41,048 bases of DNA from a virus (IMGVR_UViG_3300035099_000031:1-41048); one strand, 5' to 3'; shown: positions 1-8,101, counted from the stretch's first letter. A program made the numbers and translations. The notes: generated by a model not told the origin, from the sequence alone.

Positions 1-112
1 GTGTTCGCACACCGGGGACTGGGGCTGTCAGTAGGATATACTCTCGCAGCTCGTAATTGCCCCGGTTTTTGACCCTCTCTGCCAGGATGTTCAGATTCTG
101 TCCGGTTGCCAT
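1..112 (-). CDS. Partial copy of small minus-strand gene crossing the circle junction
   Basis: This is the 5-prime part of the 67-residue gene given in full at 40830-41033. The ATG is at 112-110 on the minus strand, preceded by an AAAGGAGA ribosome binding site. It is cut here only because the circular molecule was linearised inside it. It is the same gene, not a second one. Confidence 0.8.
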   Translation of the reverse strand, partial: MATGQNLNILAERVKNRGNYELREYILLTAPVPGVRT

Positions 113-127
113 TTGCCTTTCTCCTTT
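1..127. repeat. Left copy of exact 127-bp terminal repeat
   Basis: Bases 1-127 are identical to 40922-41048, so the window is a circular or terminally redundant molecule of 40,921 unique bp. The length of exactly 127 bp fits an assembler k-mer overlap better than a biological terminal repeat. The overlap carries the start of a minus-strand gene, which confirms that coding continues across the join. Confidence 0.95.
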
Positions 128-142
128 TCTAACCTTTTCTCC

Positions 143-187
143 GAGTCTATCCCGTGATAGGCTCAGGGGAAGGGCTAGAAGCCCTGC
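143..187 (-). terminator. Two intergenic hairpins, the second just after a stop codon
   Basis: Bases 143-151 and 156-164 form a 9-bp stem (one G-T pair) with a CCGT loop. Bases 171-176 and 180-185 form a 6-bp stem with an AGA loop. Lying one base 3-prime of the stop of the minus-strand gene 189-383, the second hairpin shares its sequence (AAGGGCKAGAAGCCC then TGC) with 40810-40828, which also sits one base after a stop. There is no long T-run, so this may be an mRNA-stabilising or processing hairpin rather than a strong terminator. Confidence 0.45.
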
Positions 188-188
188 T

Positions 189-383
189 TTATAGCCCATA
201 AATAGTGATAAGCCTGCGGTATGCATAATCCATTCTCAGCGGATCTAGATGGCGATTCACCTTCAGGATTGGCTGGAACCCTGCTGGGAAGTCGGCCCCT
301 GGCAGTCTACACGTCAACCGTCCAGCGCTATCAGCCAAGACAATGAAACGTTTTGTCGGTGCTTTGTCGTGATTCCTTGTCAT
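189..383 (-). CDS. Small early protein of unknown function (64 aa)
   Basis: I do not recognise this protein. The start is the ATG at 383 (MTRNHDKAPTK), chosen because AAAGGAGAAAACG precedes it at good spacing; a longer frame upstream has no such site. It is basic at the N-terminus and has no membrane segment or cysteine motif. It is the first gene of the minus-strand operon of tiny genes that continues through the circle junction down to 38561, and it lies directly behind the promoter at 441-413. That position suggests an early gene acting on the host, which is inference only. Confidence 0.7.
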   Translation of the reverse strand: MTRNHDKAPTKRFIVLADSAGRLTCRLPGADFPAGFQPILKVNRHLDPLRMDYAYRRLITIYGL

Positions 384-412
384 CGTTTTCTCCTTTCTCT
401 TAATCCGTGCAC

Positions 413-441
413 AGCATAACACCACCAACATAGCATTGCAA
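413..441 (-). promoter_or_regulatory. Promoter for the minus-strand early operon
   Basis: On the minus strand TTGCAA (441-436) and TATGCT (418-413) are separated by 17 bp. Transcription would start near 406, about 23 nt ahead of the ATG at 383. This is the only good sigma-70-like match in front of the minus-strand operon. It diverges from the plus-strand promoter near 576. Confidence 0.55.
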
Positions 442-490
442 GTCCAGTCAGGGACAGTAGGCTATTGTATTTTATTATCATACTCACTCT

Positions 491-520
491 ATGTCTCACA
501 ATGTCTCATATTCTCACACA
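491..520. repeat. Three 10-bp phased repeats in the divergent promoter region
   Basis: ATGTCTCACA (491-500) is followed at once by ATGTCTCATA (501-510) and a weaker TTCTCACACA (511-520). The 10-bp period places each unit on the same face of the helix. Sitting between the divergent promoters at 413-441 and 573-581, it is a candidate operator for a protein that switches between early and late transcription. The rest of 384-589 shows no gene. Confidence 0.5.
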
Positions 521-572
521 CAGGTATGAGTTTTAATGACTTTTATGCGCTACCCGTATTGTTGACATAAGG

Positions 573-581
573 TGATATAAT
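573..581 (+). promoter_or_regulatory. Extended -10 promoter (TGATATAAT)
   Basis: TG at 573-574, one base, then TATAAT at 576-581 makes an extended -10 element. A TTGACA lies at 562-567 but is too close to serve as its -35. Transcription would begin around 588-590, which is the ATG of the small ORF 590-700, so that mRNA may be leaderless. GTGATATAAT recurs upstream of 2710. Confidence 0.5.
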
Positions 582-589
582 ATATAGAT

Positions 590-700
590 ATGAGAACTCT
601 CAGGGCTAGATGGCGCCAAGCGGCTCGCAACCCGGCATGGTGGCTCCTTGTCGGGCTAGACATCATCGTCTGGACAATTATTGTGGGAAGGCTATTATGA
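590..700 (+). CDS. Tiny single-span membrane protein (36 aa)
   Basis: The ORF begins at the ATG at 590 and has no Shine-Dalgarno sequence. Its N-terminal third is basic (MRTLRARWRQAARNPAW), followed by one hydrophobic span (WWLLVGLDIIVWTIIVGRLL), so an N-in single-pass membrane protein is predicted. The -10 box ends only 8 bp before the ATG, which suits a leaderless transcript. I do not recognise a family. It could be a small early membrane effector. Confidence is moderate because the ORF is short, but the charge-then-hydrophobic layout directly behind a promoter is hard to dismiss. Confidence 0.5.
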   Translation: MRTLRARWRQAARNPAWWLLVGLDIIVWTIIVGRLL

Positions 701-737
701 GCAATACAGTAATAAGGGACAATAACTAATGAACCTC

Positions 738-764
738 TTGACAAAACCTAGACCTATCTATAAT
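738..764 (+). promoter_or_regulatory. Promoter upstream of the small-terminase-like gene
   Basis: TTGACA (738-743) and TATAAT (759-764) are separated by 15 bp; read as TAATAT at 761-766 the spacing is 17. Transcription would start near 771-774, so the ATG at 775 would sit at or near the 5-prime end of the RNA. No Shine-Dalgarno sequence is present before 769 or 775, again pointing to a leaderless message. Confidence 0.6.
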
Positions 765-768
765 ATAT

Positions 769-1302
769 ATGGATATGACGAACACTTCGCTTACCCCTAA
801 AGATAATACTAATAGTATAATACTTAACCCAGACTTCGACGCTGCTTTCTCTAGGCTTACCCCTAAACAGCAAGTCTTTATCTCCCGGCGTGCAGAGTTC
901 TACTCTGATTATGCCTGCTCTCAAGCAGTGGGTGTTGATTGTAGTAATATATATACGTGGAAAGAACAGCCCGATTTCGGCTTTTGTTACTCCCTTATCC
1001 TCAATTATATCCAATCCCGCCTTAGAGATAACCTGTTGGCGCTCCCTTTGGCTGTTACTGACGCCTTCCCCGTAGTGCTGCAAGAGGAGCGCAAGCGCTA
1101 TACAGAAGATAAAGAGCGCGATGTACATGGTGTAGCGCGCTTATTGGAGATTGGCCTGAAGCCTGTGCTGGCCCAGATACGTAGAGGTGATATAATAGTC
1201 AATGTAACCAACGAGTTCCCAGTTGACCTAATCAACGAGGAGCGAGCAAAAAGGGGTCTGGGGAAGCTGGAACGGCAAAAAGAGGGGGCGTCTCAGGTAT
1301 GA
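769..1302 (+). CDS. Small terminase subunit-like HTH protein
   Basis: The protein is 177 aa from 769, or 175 aa from the ATG at 775, which I prefer because of the promoter position. Residues 30-75 (LTPKQQVFISRRAEF... then VDCSNIYTWKEQPDF) match the helix-turn-helix start of phBC6A51-type phage small terminase proteins, in which an LT-x-KQ helix is followed by an HTH and W-x-x-x-P-x-F. Its role would be recognising the packaging site for the large terminase. The remainder is helical and charged, as in oligomerising small terminases. It is separated from the large terminase by about 1.8 kb of small genes, which is unusual but seen. A plain DNA-binding regulator is the alternative. Confidence 0.6.
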   Translation: MDMTNTSLTPKDNTNSIILNPDFDAAFSRLTPKQQVFISRRAEFYSDYACSQAVGVDCSNIYTWKEQPDFGFCYSLILNYIQSRLRDNLLALPLAVTDAFPVVLQEERKRYTEDKERDVHGVARLLEIGLKPVLAQIRRGDIIVNVTNEFPVDLINEERAKRGLGKLERQKEGASQV

Positions 1303-1779
1303 GTATTGCCGCAGATGTGCAGTCTGTATACGGCAACTATACAAGAGCCTGATTTGCCGCCTGATTGCTTGTCATAATAGTTATAGGGCGTAGGAAAACG
1401 ATATTATTGTCAAGTAACGATGGGCACAATGGCGGCCTTCCTAGAGGCCTGCTCATACTTGGAGCGGTGATTCAGAATTGATGGACGTACAAAACATCGG
1501 ATTGATTCAAATAGGCGGTCTGTTGGGCTTCCTAGGGGCCTCTCGTGCTGAGGGTGCGGGCTTTTCTGGCTGCGCTTCGGCTTGGCTTTCTTCTCCGCTT
1601 TCTTTCTTGCCTTCTTCCATTTCGCTTTCTCTTTCTTTGCCTTATCACTTTATTCCAGTACCAGACCACGATACCCCCCCCAGCTTACGAAACCATACCA
1701 CTACGAAAGTACCGCCCAGCCCTTTCAGCGAGCAAGGTTAAAATTTCAAGCGATAAATTGATATAAGGAGCAATAAATA
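1303..1779. other. Intergenic stretch with a pyrimidine-rich tract, no convincing gene
   Basis: No ORF here has a good start and ribosome binding site. Bases about 1560-1680 are strongly pyrimidine-rich on the plus strand and end in eight consecutive C (1674-1681). Two plus frames are open across it only because of this composition. The minus strand holds a 37-codon frame, acidic then proline-rich, with a weak site. The location just after the small-terminase-like gene makes a packaging (pac) or other DNA site possible; this is a guess. Confidence 0.4.
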
Positions 1780-2109
1780 ATGATAATAAAAGTTCCAGTA
1801 CCTATACCGGTGGGTGGTCATCTTTACTCTATCATACTTGTTCCAGAACTGCAGGATGAGAATAGGAATGGCAGTATCAATTACCGGACGCAAACAATAC
1901 GTATAAATCCACTTACATCATCTAGTCAAATACGTGAGGCATTAGTACATGAGGTGTTGCATTGTATCAATTATGTGTATAATGCAGGAAATGTTACCGA
2001 GAGCCTAATAAATGGCTTGAGTGAGGGCTTAAACCAAGTACTGCAGCACATGGAAATAGAGTTCGATTGGTCGGATATAAGGAGGGGGAAGTGGCAAGAG
2101 AATACTTAG
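1780..2109 (+). CDS. Small zinc metallopeptidase-like protein (HEXXH)
   Basis: This 109-aa protein contains HEVLH at residues 57-61 within REALVHEVLHCINYVY, and a glutamate at E82 (GLSEGLNQVL) placed as the third zinc ligand. The layout, a beta-rich N-terminus followed by an HEXXH helix and an E-containing helix, is that of the short zincin-fold proteins common in phages and often annotated as ImmA/IrrE-like. Function is unproven: candidate roles are cleavage of a host regulator or of virion proteins. The start is supported by ATAAGGAG ahead of ATG 1780. It precedes and overlaps the DnaJ-type zinc protein gene by 19 nt. Confidence 0.65.
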   Translation: MIIKVPVPIPVGGHLYSIILVPELQDENRNGSINYRTQTIRINPLTSSSQIREALVHEVLHCINYVYNAGNVTESLINGLSEGLNQVLQHMEIEFDWSDIRRGKWQENT

Positions 2110-2282
2110 ACAGTAGCGCATGGGGAAAGGATGCGCTTATAGTAGAGCCGAGTGAAGATGGGGGGAGAGTTATAAACCGCAGACCAGAAAACTATTGTAG
2201 AAGGTGCAATGGGCACGGTTATATAACGGTGATGGGAATACCTGAAGTTTGCAGTTTATGTGAAGGGAAAGGGGGGAATTGA
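2091..2282 (+). CDS. Small protein with paired CXXCXGXG zinc motifs
   Basis: The 63-aa protein starts at GTG 2091, chosen because AAGGAGGGGGAA stands just in front; an upstream in-frame TTG lacks a site. Residues near the C-terminus read CRRCNGHG then CSLCEGKG, two CXXCXGXG motifs with 14 residues between the core cysteine pairs, the hallmark of one DnaJ-type zinc centre. It has no J domain, so it is a stand-alone zinc module that may bind unfolded protein or nucleic acid. The first 19 nt overlap the zincin gene, so the two are probably translated together. Confidence 0.65.
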   Translation: MAREYLDSSAWGKDALIVEPSEDGGRVINRRPENYCRRCNGHGYITVMGIPEVCSLCEGKGGN

Positions 2283-2305
2283 CATAAAGGAGAAGGAGGA
2301 GAGAT

Positions 2306-2626
2306 ATGAGGTTAGCATTAAGAATGCCACGGATGGTAGAGAAAGAGGTAGTGGTAGAGTTTCTGCATGTAGAAAAACCTGGGGAATTATGGGTAGACTG
2401 GGGGAATGAATTAGGCGAAGGCAAGCAGAAAGTATGGGAGGTTATTGGGAAGCGGGAGGGGATTATGGCATACATATTCAACACAGGGGAAACAGAGCAC
2501 TATCAAGTGTTCACTCCTCTAGTTTTGCGCTTACGGTCAGACCTAAGCCCTTCTCAAACAGGCAAGAAGGTACGGCCATCCCCCCCTTATGACAGGTTAG
2601 GCGTAAAGGAGCAGGCGTTGGCATAA
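2306..2626 (+). CDS. Hypothetical protein (106 aa)
   Basis: I do not recognise this family. ATG 2306 is preceded by AAGGAGAAGGAGGAGAGAT, an exceptionally rich Shine-Dalgarno region. The N-terminal 70 residues alternate hydrophobic and charged residues and look like a small beta fold (EKEVVVEFLHVEKPGELWV); the C-terminal 35 residues are basic and likely disordered. It is part of the run of small genes between the small-terminase-like gene and the large terminase. Confidence 0.6.
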   Translation: MRLALRMPRMVEKEVVVEFLHVEKPGELWVDWGNELGEGKQKVWEVIGKREGIMAYIFNTGETEHYQVFTPLVLRLRSDLSPSQTGKKVRPSPPYDRLGVKEQALA

Positions 2627-2678
2627 GGTTCAGCCCACGATGTGGAAGTGGCAGAAAATAGCAACCATAAAAGGTTTG

Positions 2679-2687
2679 TGATATAAT
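2679..2687 (+). promoter_or_regulatory. Extended -10 promoter (TGATATAAT) before the packaging genes
   Basis: TG (2679-2680), one base, TATAAT (2682-2687); no good -35. The ATG at 2710 follows after an AGGAGG, so transcription from about 2694 would start the terminase-portal message. The 10-mer GTGATATAAT also occurs at 572-581. Confidence 0.5.
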
Positions 2688-2709
2688 TGACATAACGAGG
2701 AGGCAAGAA

Positions 2710-2937
2710 ATGGCGAAGGCAAGTCTAGCAGTAAGAAGAGCGACTAGGGCAAAGCAGGAGAAAGTTGAAGCGACGAAGCCGCTAGGTGAAGGCAGCAGGT
2801 TTGCAGCGGTAGAAGCGGCGGCGAAGGCTGGTGGAGCGAAGAATCCTGCGGCAGTGGCGGCGGCAGTGGGCCGGAAGAAATACGGTCAAAAGCGCATGAC
2901 GGCGATGGCGGTTAAGGGCAAGAAGGCGGCGAAGTGA
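2710..2937 (+). CDS. Small Lys/Ala-rich basic protein (75 aa)
   Basis: The protein is rich in lysine and alanine. Its centre (GEGSRFAAVEAAAKAGGAKN and the following PAAVAAAVGRKKYGQKRM) resembles small proteins that often sit beside phage terminase genes, with a G-A-K-(N/D)-P-A-A-x-x-A-x-x-G-R-K-K-Y-G core. Function is unknown; its charge fits binding to DNA or RNA. The site AACGAGGAGGCAAGAA precedes the ATG. The stop overlaps the GTG start of the next gene. Confidence 0.65.
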   Translation: MAKASLAVRRATRAKQEKVEATKPLGEGSRFAAVEAAAKAGGAKNPAAVAAAVGRKKYGQKRMTAMAVKGKKAAK

Positions 2938-3113
2938 GTCCTCTAACAGCAAAAGGTCGCAAGATTAAAGCAGCCATGCAAAAGCAATATGGTGCGAAAA
3001 AGGGCGAGGAGGTATTCTACGCCAGCGAGAACAAAGGGACGATAACGGGGGTAGCGGAGAACAAGCCCCGCCATATTGTAAAGACCAAGAAGAAAAAGAA
3101 AGCCAAGAGATGA
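2934..3113 (+). CDS. Small basic phage protein with YGxKKGExVFYAS motif (59 aa)
   Basis: It starts at GTG 2934, overlapping the previous stop (GTGA), and ends by overlapping the terminase ATG (ATGA), so three genes are coupled. The sequence KIKAAMQKQYGAKKGEEVFY followed by ASENKGTITGV matches a small protein very common in phage packaging and structural regions, with the consensus KG-x-x-I-M-x-x-M-x-x-x-YG-x-KKGExVFYAS-x-NKG-x-I-x-G. Its function is not established. The tail ends in a run of lysines. Confidence 0.7.
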   Translation: MSPLTAKGRKIKAAMQKQYGAKKGEEVFYASENKGTITGVAENKPRHIVKTKKKKKAKR

Positions 3114-4696
3114 CAGGACAGATGTCCGAACTCACCCCCAGAGAATACCTGGAGACGTTTCTCTATGTCAAGGACAGGGAGACAGCTCAGGTTGTGCCGC
3201 TAGTACTTTATCCTATACAGAAGCAATATCTTGATGGGGCAACGCAACGTGACATAATACTGAAGTCGAGACGACAGGGATTGAGTACGGCAATCGGGGC
3301 AGAGTTCTTCAGCGATCAACAAACCTCCAAGGGGTTAGACTGCAAGGTGGTAGCACACAGGGCGGAGTCTACCAGGTATTTACTGGAAATGGTGAGGCTT
3401 TTTTATCTATCCCTGCCACCGAGAATACAGGTAAAAACTGAGAACTTTAACATGAACGCCATCACCTTCCCTTCGTTGAATGCCTCCTACGCCATCGAGA
3501 CGGCAGGGGCGGAATCGCCAGGGCGAGCGATGGCAATACACAGGCTTCACGTATCAGAGTTAGCCTTCTGGGAATACCAGCCAGAGGAGCAGTTTAGGGG
3601 GCTTTCTGGGTGTGTACCGAGCACGGGCAAGATACGGATAGAATCTACACCCAACGGTCAGGGCAACCTCTTTCACCAACTTTATCAGGAAGCGAAGTTG
3701 GGGTTGAGTTCATATAGAGCATGGTTCTTCCCCTGGTTCCAAGACCCAGGTTATTCCTTTGCGCCAGACCATCTGCTAACGTTGCCTAAAGATCGAGGTG
3801 ACCTGGAATATAGTGCTGAAGAATCGAAACTAGCTGTACAACATGGCCTGACGCAGGGTCAAATACGGTGGAGACGGTGGGCGAAGGCCGAATACGGCGA
3901 TATGTTCGACCAGGAGTTCCCGGAAGACGATGTAAAATGCTTTCTAGTAGCTGGCTTGCCATTTTTTGACAAAGTTGCTCTCGTGCGGGCAATGCAAAAC
4001 GCGTTGCCACCGCTAAAAACTGTCCAGGAAGGGACAGGTTGGGTACGAATATGGGAAAATCCTGATCCTACCGAGCGTTATGCCTTCGGTGCAGACGCCT
4101 CAGAGGGGTTAGAAAAAGGCGATAGGGCGGGGATGTTCGTTTTTAGCCTTCACACAGGGCATCAGGTGGCTACTTTGCACGGGGTATGGACACCTTCAGA
4201 GTTCGCAAAGCTTATAGACCAATATGGAAGGCGTTACAATGATGCTTACGGAGCGATTGAGAACGATAAGTACGGCGCTTTAGTCCTGAAGTACCTTGAG
4301 GAGAAGTTCTGCTACCCCAATTTGCACTACCATCCTTCTACAGACAACCCAAAAGAGGTAAAAATCGGCTATCCGACAACCTCTTTGTCTAAAATAATGG
4401 CTGATGAGGAGCTGAATGACGGCTTGAAGTCGGCAGAATTACAAATTAGAGATAAAGAAGTGCTTGGTGAGATGTCTTCATATGTCAAATTGCGGTCTGG
4501 CAAGGTTGGTGCAACCGCTGGGACGCACGATGACCTAGTTTCAGCAGCCAAAATCGCCTGGCAGATGCGAAAATATGCCCCCACCAGGCCGATAAAGACC
4601 ACTGAGGAGGCAAGGTATCCCCGTTTTGGGCCTTATGGGACTAATAGAAGGCCAACACCGGCCTTTAAGCGATATTTGGATGAGGTACGCACGTGA
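3110..4696 (+). CDS. terL: Terminase large subunit (packaging ATPase and nuclease)
   Basis: This 528-aa motor protein drives genome packaging. The ATPase half has a deviant Walker A at residues 52-60 (KSRRQGLST), Walker B with the catalytic glutamate at 146-150 (LHVSE) and the coupling motif around 176-183 (RIESTPNG). The nuclease half has RNase H-fold acidic clusters: FGADASEG (326-333), the AIENDKYG strand (382-389) and GTHDD (471-475). The length is typical. It overlaps the small basic gene before it and the portal gene after it by 4 nt each, so translation is coupled. An ATG four codons in (3122) is an alternative start. Confidence 0.92.
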   Translation: MTGQMSELTPREYLETFLYVKDRETAQVVPLVLYPIQKQYLDGATQRDIILKSRRQGLSTAIGAEFFSDQQTSKGLDCKVVAHRAESTRYLLEMVRLFYLSLPPRIQVKTENFNMNAITFPSLNASYAIETAGAESPGRAMAIHRLHVSELAFWEYQPEEQFRGLSGCVPSTGKIRIESTPNGQGNLFHQLYQEAKLGLSSYRAWFFPWFQDPGYSFAPDHLLTLPKDRGDLEYSAEESKLAVQHGLTQGQIRWRRWAKAEYGDMFDQEFPEDDVKCFLVAGLPFFDKVALVRAMQNALPPLKTVQEGTGWVRIWENPDPTERYAFGADASEGLEKGDRAGMFVFSLHTGHQVATLHGVWTPSEFAKLIDQYGRRYNDAYGAIENDKYGALVLKYLEEKFCYPNLHYHPSTDNPKEVKIGYPTTSLSKIMADEELNDGLKSAELQIRDKEVLGEMSSYVKLRSGKVGATAGTHDDLVSAAKIAWQMRKYAPTRPIKTTEEARYPRFGPYGTNRRPTPAFKRYLDEVRT

Positions 4697-6516
4697 AATC
4701 GCCTAAAAATCCCCAAGATGTGATAGATGCCTGCACGGAATACGAGAAATTCTGGAAACCCCGTGACGACAGAGCGAAAAAGGCACTCGAAACGTATCAT
4801 ATGTATGATAAATTGGAAATGGCTAAAAAAGCCAACGATAAAGCCTACTACATCTCCAATGATGCTCGCACTTTGGCTGAAACTGTCATTTCACTTATCT
4901 CCAGGAACGAACCTTGGCCTCGTATCCCTATAACCACCGAGTCCCAGGAAGATCGCAAGCTAATTTCTCAAATCGAGCGGATGTGTATTGGAATTAAGCG
5001 TATGGCTGACGAGCAGATGCGCCAACAGTGGCGGGGCAACGGCATTATGGCTCTGTGTGCTAAAAATGCTGTCTTGAGGGGTTGGTACGGAGCGTGCCAG
5101 CTACTTATAGACGACGAAGGTGAAATATCTATCAAGATGTTCGATCCCATCGAGTTTTTCCCCGAACTAGGGCCTGACAGACCACGCAGGATAATTCATA
5201 AATACGTTATGACGGTATCCGAGGCGATGGACGAGTGGGCCATTGCCAAATATCAACCAGTAAGCGATAAGGTTAAAACCGTAACCGTCTATGATGACTG
5301 GTTCTACGATGACGATGGCAATGTCTTGAATGGGGTTGTCATCCAAGATGCCTATGGAAACCTGGTCGGGTCCGAAAAGCAAAAAGCCAATCATTATGTC
5401 AAGGAGCCGACGATTGTGGAGGGGTTGAGGCGGATACCGATAATCATGGGGCCAATCACAGGTACAACCATCCGTTCTGACACTGTAAAGGGGGTTAAGT
5501 GGCAGGCGACCATCGGCCAGGACATTTACAGTATGAACATGGCGTTGAGTAGCGACGGGGCGAATATCTATGAGCAATTTAATCACTATATGTCCTTAGT
5601 ATTGGAACTCGTTGACAAGGCGGCGAATCGAGGTCTCATTGGTTTTTCCCCCAGCGGGGACTTGACGGCGGATAGGATTGATGAACGTGCGGGAGGGTTT
5701 ACCTCTCTCAAAACGACTGAAAGGTTAGAAGCCCAACCTTATGTAACGGCTCCTATTGAAGTTAATCGCATAGCGGCTGACCTGGCAGCGCAGTTGCAGC
5801 GTGGCGGCATATCGTGGGCTTTGACAGGTCAAGTGCCCTTCGAGATGTCAGGTTATGCTCTTGACAAACTTATCAGTAGTGCGATGATTGTGCTGAATGC
5901 CTTTATTGATGGTCAGAAGTCATTTATCAAGGATTTCTGGGGATTATTCCTGGAGCAATACAAAGACAGAGGGCAGAAACCCGTTACATTCTTCGGTGAG
6001 TTGAAGACTGGCACTCTCTTCGAGGAAGAATTCAAGCCCGAGATGCTTACTAAGAAATATTATATTGAACCCGACCTCCAGGCGGCTTTACCAGAGGATG
6101 CGGCGTCAAAGGCGGCTATTGGGGCACAATGGCGACAAATTGGCATAGACGTTTTCACCATCATGGAAGAGGTGCTCCATACTCAAGACCCAGACTTACT
6201 TGACGAGCGCAAGTTGCGTGAAGTAGCGATGAGCCTAGAGCCGATCGCCTTGAGACGGATTGAAGCGGCTTTTGAGGCAGCAGGCGAAATGGAGAAGGCA
6301 AAGTTTGTCAAGGAGTACCGCATTATGAAGGAACTTGAGCTGTCGGCACGTTTTGAAACAACTATGCAGGGGCTTAAGGCTCAATACAAGGCATTAACGC
6401 AGCCAAGCCAAATGCCGCCTGGGATATTGCCACCAGAGGCGCAGGGAACACCAGAACCCACCAAGCCACCAGTAACAGAGAGGCCAACGGCACCACCAGG
6501 TGTACCAGGGCCGTAG
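4693..6516 (+). CDS. Portal protein
   Basis: This 607-aa protein follows the large terminase with a GTGA overlap. It has features of short-tail phage portals: a helical N-terminus, a mid-protein beta region (VKTVTVYDDWFYDDDGNVLN), a long helical core, and a disordered proline-rich C-terminus (residues about 575-607). Residues around 60-80 (SLISRNEPWPRIPI) match the early portal motif in which a hydrophobic helix is followed by (R/N)-x-P. It would form the dodecameric DNA entry ring at one capsid vertex and dock the terminase. Position, length and composition together make this a firm call. Confidence 0.85.
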   Translation: MKSPKNPQDVIDACTEYEKFWKPRDDRAKKALETYHMYDKLEMAKKANDKAYYISNDARTLAETVISLISRNEPWPRIPITTESQEDRKLISQIERMCIGIKRMADEQMRQQWRGNGIMALCAKNAVLRGWYGACQLLIDDEGEISIKMFDPIEFFPELGPDRPRRIIHKYVMTVSEAMDEWAIAKYQPVSDKVKTVTVYDDWFYDDDGNVLNGVVIQDAYGNLVGSEKQKANHYVKEPTIVEGLRRIPIIMGPITGTTIRSDTVKGVKWQATIGQDIYSMNMALSSDGANIYEQFNHYMSLVLELVDKAANRGLIGFSPSGDLTADRIDERAGGFTSLKTTERLEAQPYVTAPIEVNRIAADLAAQLQRGGISWALTGQVPFEMSGYALDKLISSAMIVLNAFIDGQKSFIKDFWGLFLEQYKDRGQKPVTFFGELKTGTLFEEEFKPEMLTKKYYIEPDLQAALPEDAASKAAIGAQWRQIGIDVFTIMEEVLHTQDPDLLDERKLREVAMSLEPIALRRIEAAFEAAGEMEKAKFVKEYRIMKELELSARFETTMQGLKAQYKALTQPSQMPPGILPPEAQGTPEPTKPPVTERPTAPPGVPGP

Positions 6517-6525
6517 GAGAGTAAA

Positions 6526-7770
6526 ATGGCTGAAAATTGGTTGTCTACAGAAGAATATCCATTGCCGCCCTATGATCCACGTTCAGGTATCCCTGAGTGG
6601 CTATATGGGCATGAGGCTGAATATGCGAATCAATATGGCGAACAAGCTTTACTTAATCTTTTGAATTTTGGTACACCGGGAGGTGGAACTATGGCGAACA
6701 TTACAGACGGTGGTGGCGGAGTTTATCCAAGGTACTTCGTGCAAGACAATGGGGACGGCACATTCTCGCTGGTGCAGGAGTACGCCCCAGGCGGGTTCAC
6801 GGTAATGGCTTCTGGCACCCGAACCGATATGGAGAAGATGTACAATGCCAAGGTTGGTGCTGCAGCAACCACAGGGGGGATTACAGAAGAGCATCGCCAG
6901 GGACTTAAAATGGCAGGCTATGCAGACTGGGCTAATCCAAATTTGACAGAAGCCGACTTCGCAAGGATTTCGGCAGGGGCACAGGCTGGTGCTGGAGCTA
7001 CCACAGGGGGGACTGGTGCAACAGCGTTTCTCAACGCTAACCCTGACATCAGGAACTTCTACTATGCGAACGGTTGGCAAGGACAACCAGATACAGCCAT
7101 CCTTACCGACTGGGTGAAAAATGCAGCGGGAACGGATACCCGCAAAGCAGCAGCACAGACTGCTTTAGCTGGCGGTGCGTATCAACTGGAACCAACTACC
7201 TATGAAAAGTCCCTCATCAGCGGGCAGACTATACCTGCCACTGCAACAACGGGCGAACTTACGGGTGGGGTGAACGAACCTGCGTACTGGGAAGAGAAAC
7301 TGTACCCCTTCCTTCAGTACCTTATGGGGCAAAGAGGTCTGCAAACCACGGGGACACCATTATCTCAGTATTATCAGGAGATGGTTCCTAGTGCTGAAAG
7401 AGCACAGTGGGCGCAGAGAGCACTAGGGTACATGGGGCAAGCAACTCCTGAATCAGCGGCAACGAGTGAGTTCCTGCCAAAATACCTGGGTGCAGGCGGT
7501 GCAGGCCAACTCTCGATGAGCCAACTGGGACAAATAGCGGCAAACCCAGATGTAGCTGCACTCGCAGGTCAAATTAGTGCGAATGACTTGTTGGCTTTGC
7601 TCGCTCAGACGAAAATGCCCTGGATGAGTGCGGCCTCGAACTACATGGGTTATCTGAGGGGTACCGTGGCTCCTGAACTTTATACTAAGTGGCAGGCACA
7701 GGGGCCAACAGCAACGACGAATCAGACCTACCTTCAATACCTGTTGTCTCGGTACGGTGGAGGTGCCTAA
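6526..7770 (+). CDS. Probable virion protein, unknown function (414 aa)
   Basis: I do not recognise a family. The protein is rich in Ala, Gly, Thr, Tyr and Gln, with low-complexity linkers (for example GGTMANITDGGGGVYPRYF, and repeated ATTGG at about 112 and 162). C-terminal residues 260-414 are helical. Its place between portal and a large internal transglycosylase protein suggests an internal or ejection protein. The GTAGGAGAGTAAA site precedes the ATG. The stop TAA shares a base with the next ATG. Confidence 0.6.
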   Translation: MAENWLSTEEYPLPPYDPRSGIPEWLYGHEAEYANQYGEQALLNLLNFGTPGGGTMANITDGGGGVYPRYFVQDNGDGTFSLVQEYAPGGFTVMASGTRTDMEKMYNAKVGAAATTGGITEEHRQGLKMAGYADWANPNLTEADFARISAGAQAGAGATTGGTGATAFLNANPDIRNFYYANGWQGQPDTAILTDWVKNAAGTDTRKAAAQTALAGGAYQLEPTTYEKSLISGQTIPATATTGELTGGVNEPAYWEEKLYPFLQYLMGQRGLQTTGTPLSQYYQEMVPSAERAQWAQRALGYMGQATPESAATSEFLPKYLGAGGAGQLSMSQLGQIAANPDVAALAGQISANDLLALLAQTKMPWMSAASNYMGYLRGTVAPELYTKWQAQGPTATTNQTYLQYLLSRYGGGA

Positions 7771-8099
7771 TGGCAGATAATATGTGGGACGAGTTTTTAA
7801 GGCAGTTCCTCTACGAGTATCAGCCTGCATATAGGGGTGCGTATTATGGCTGGGCGCAACCCTATGGGACGACACGCCCTCGACAGTCGTGGTTGGAGAA
7901 TATGTTCGGGACTTACCAGAACCGCTACCTGAGCCAAGTATATCCGCAAATCAAGGCAGGCCAAGTGCCAAGTCAAACCTTCGAGGAGTTCTTGCGTAAC
8001 CAGAATCCGCAGGGTGAGTTTGCCAATTTGCCATTCTCCGAGCGGGGGGAAAAGCCGTATGTGTTCTCTCCTGCTATGAGGATGCTTTTTAGGACGTAG
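7770..8099 (+). CDS. Hypothetical virion-associated protein (109 aa)
   Basis: The start is the ATG at 7770, overlapping the preceding stop and preceded by GGTGGAGGTG; longer in-frame extension upstream is not supported. The protein is rich in Tyr, Phe, Gln and Arg ([19 protein letters not shown]) and ends in FRT. No family is recognised. It sits two bases from the large internal protein gene, so a partner or chaperone of that protein is plausible. Confidence 0.6.
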   Translation: MADNMWDEFLRQFLYEYQPAYRGAYYGWAQPYGTTRPRQSWLENMFGTYQNRYLSQVYPQIKAGQVPSQTFEEFLRNQNPQGEFANLPFSERGEKPYVFSPAMRMLFRT

Positions 8100-8101
8100 C
8101 A

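Noticed and set aside
550-1128. Two minus-strand frames (64 and 124 codons) opposite the small membrane ORF and the small-terminase-like gene
   Set aside because: They lack ribosome binding sites, lie antisense to better-supported genes and show no recognisable protein pattern.
1478-1766. Two overlapping plus-strand frames of 87 and 73 codons
   Set aside because: They are open only because of the pyrimidine-rich composition (Leu/Ser/Phe/Pro runs); starts have no usable ribosome site.
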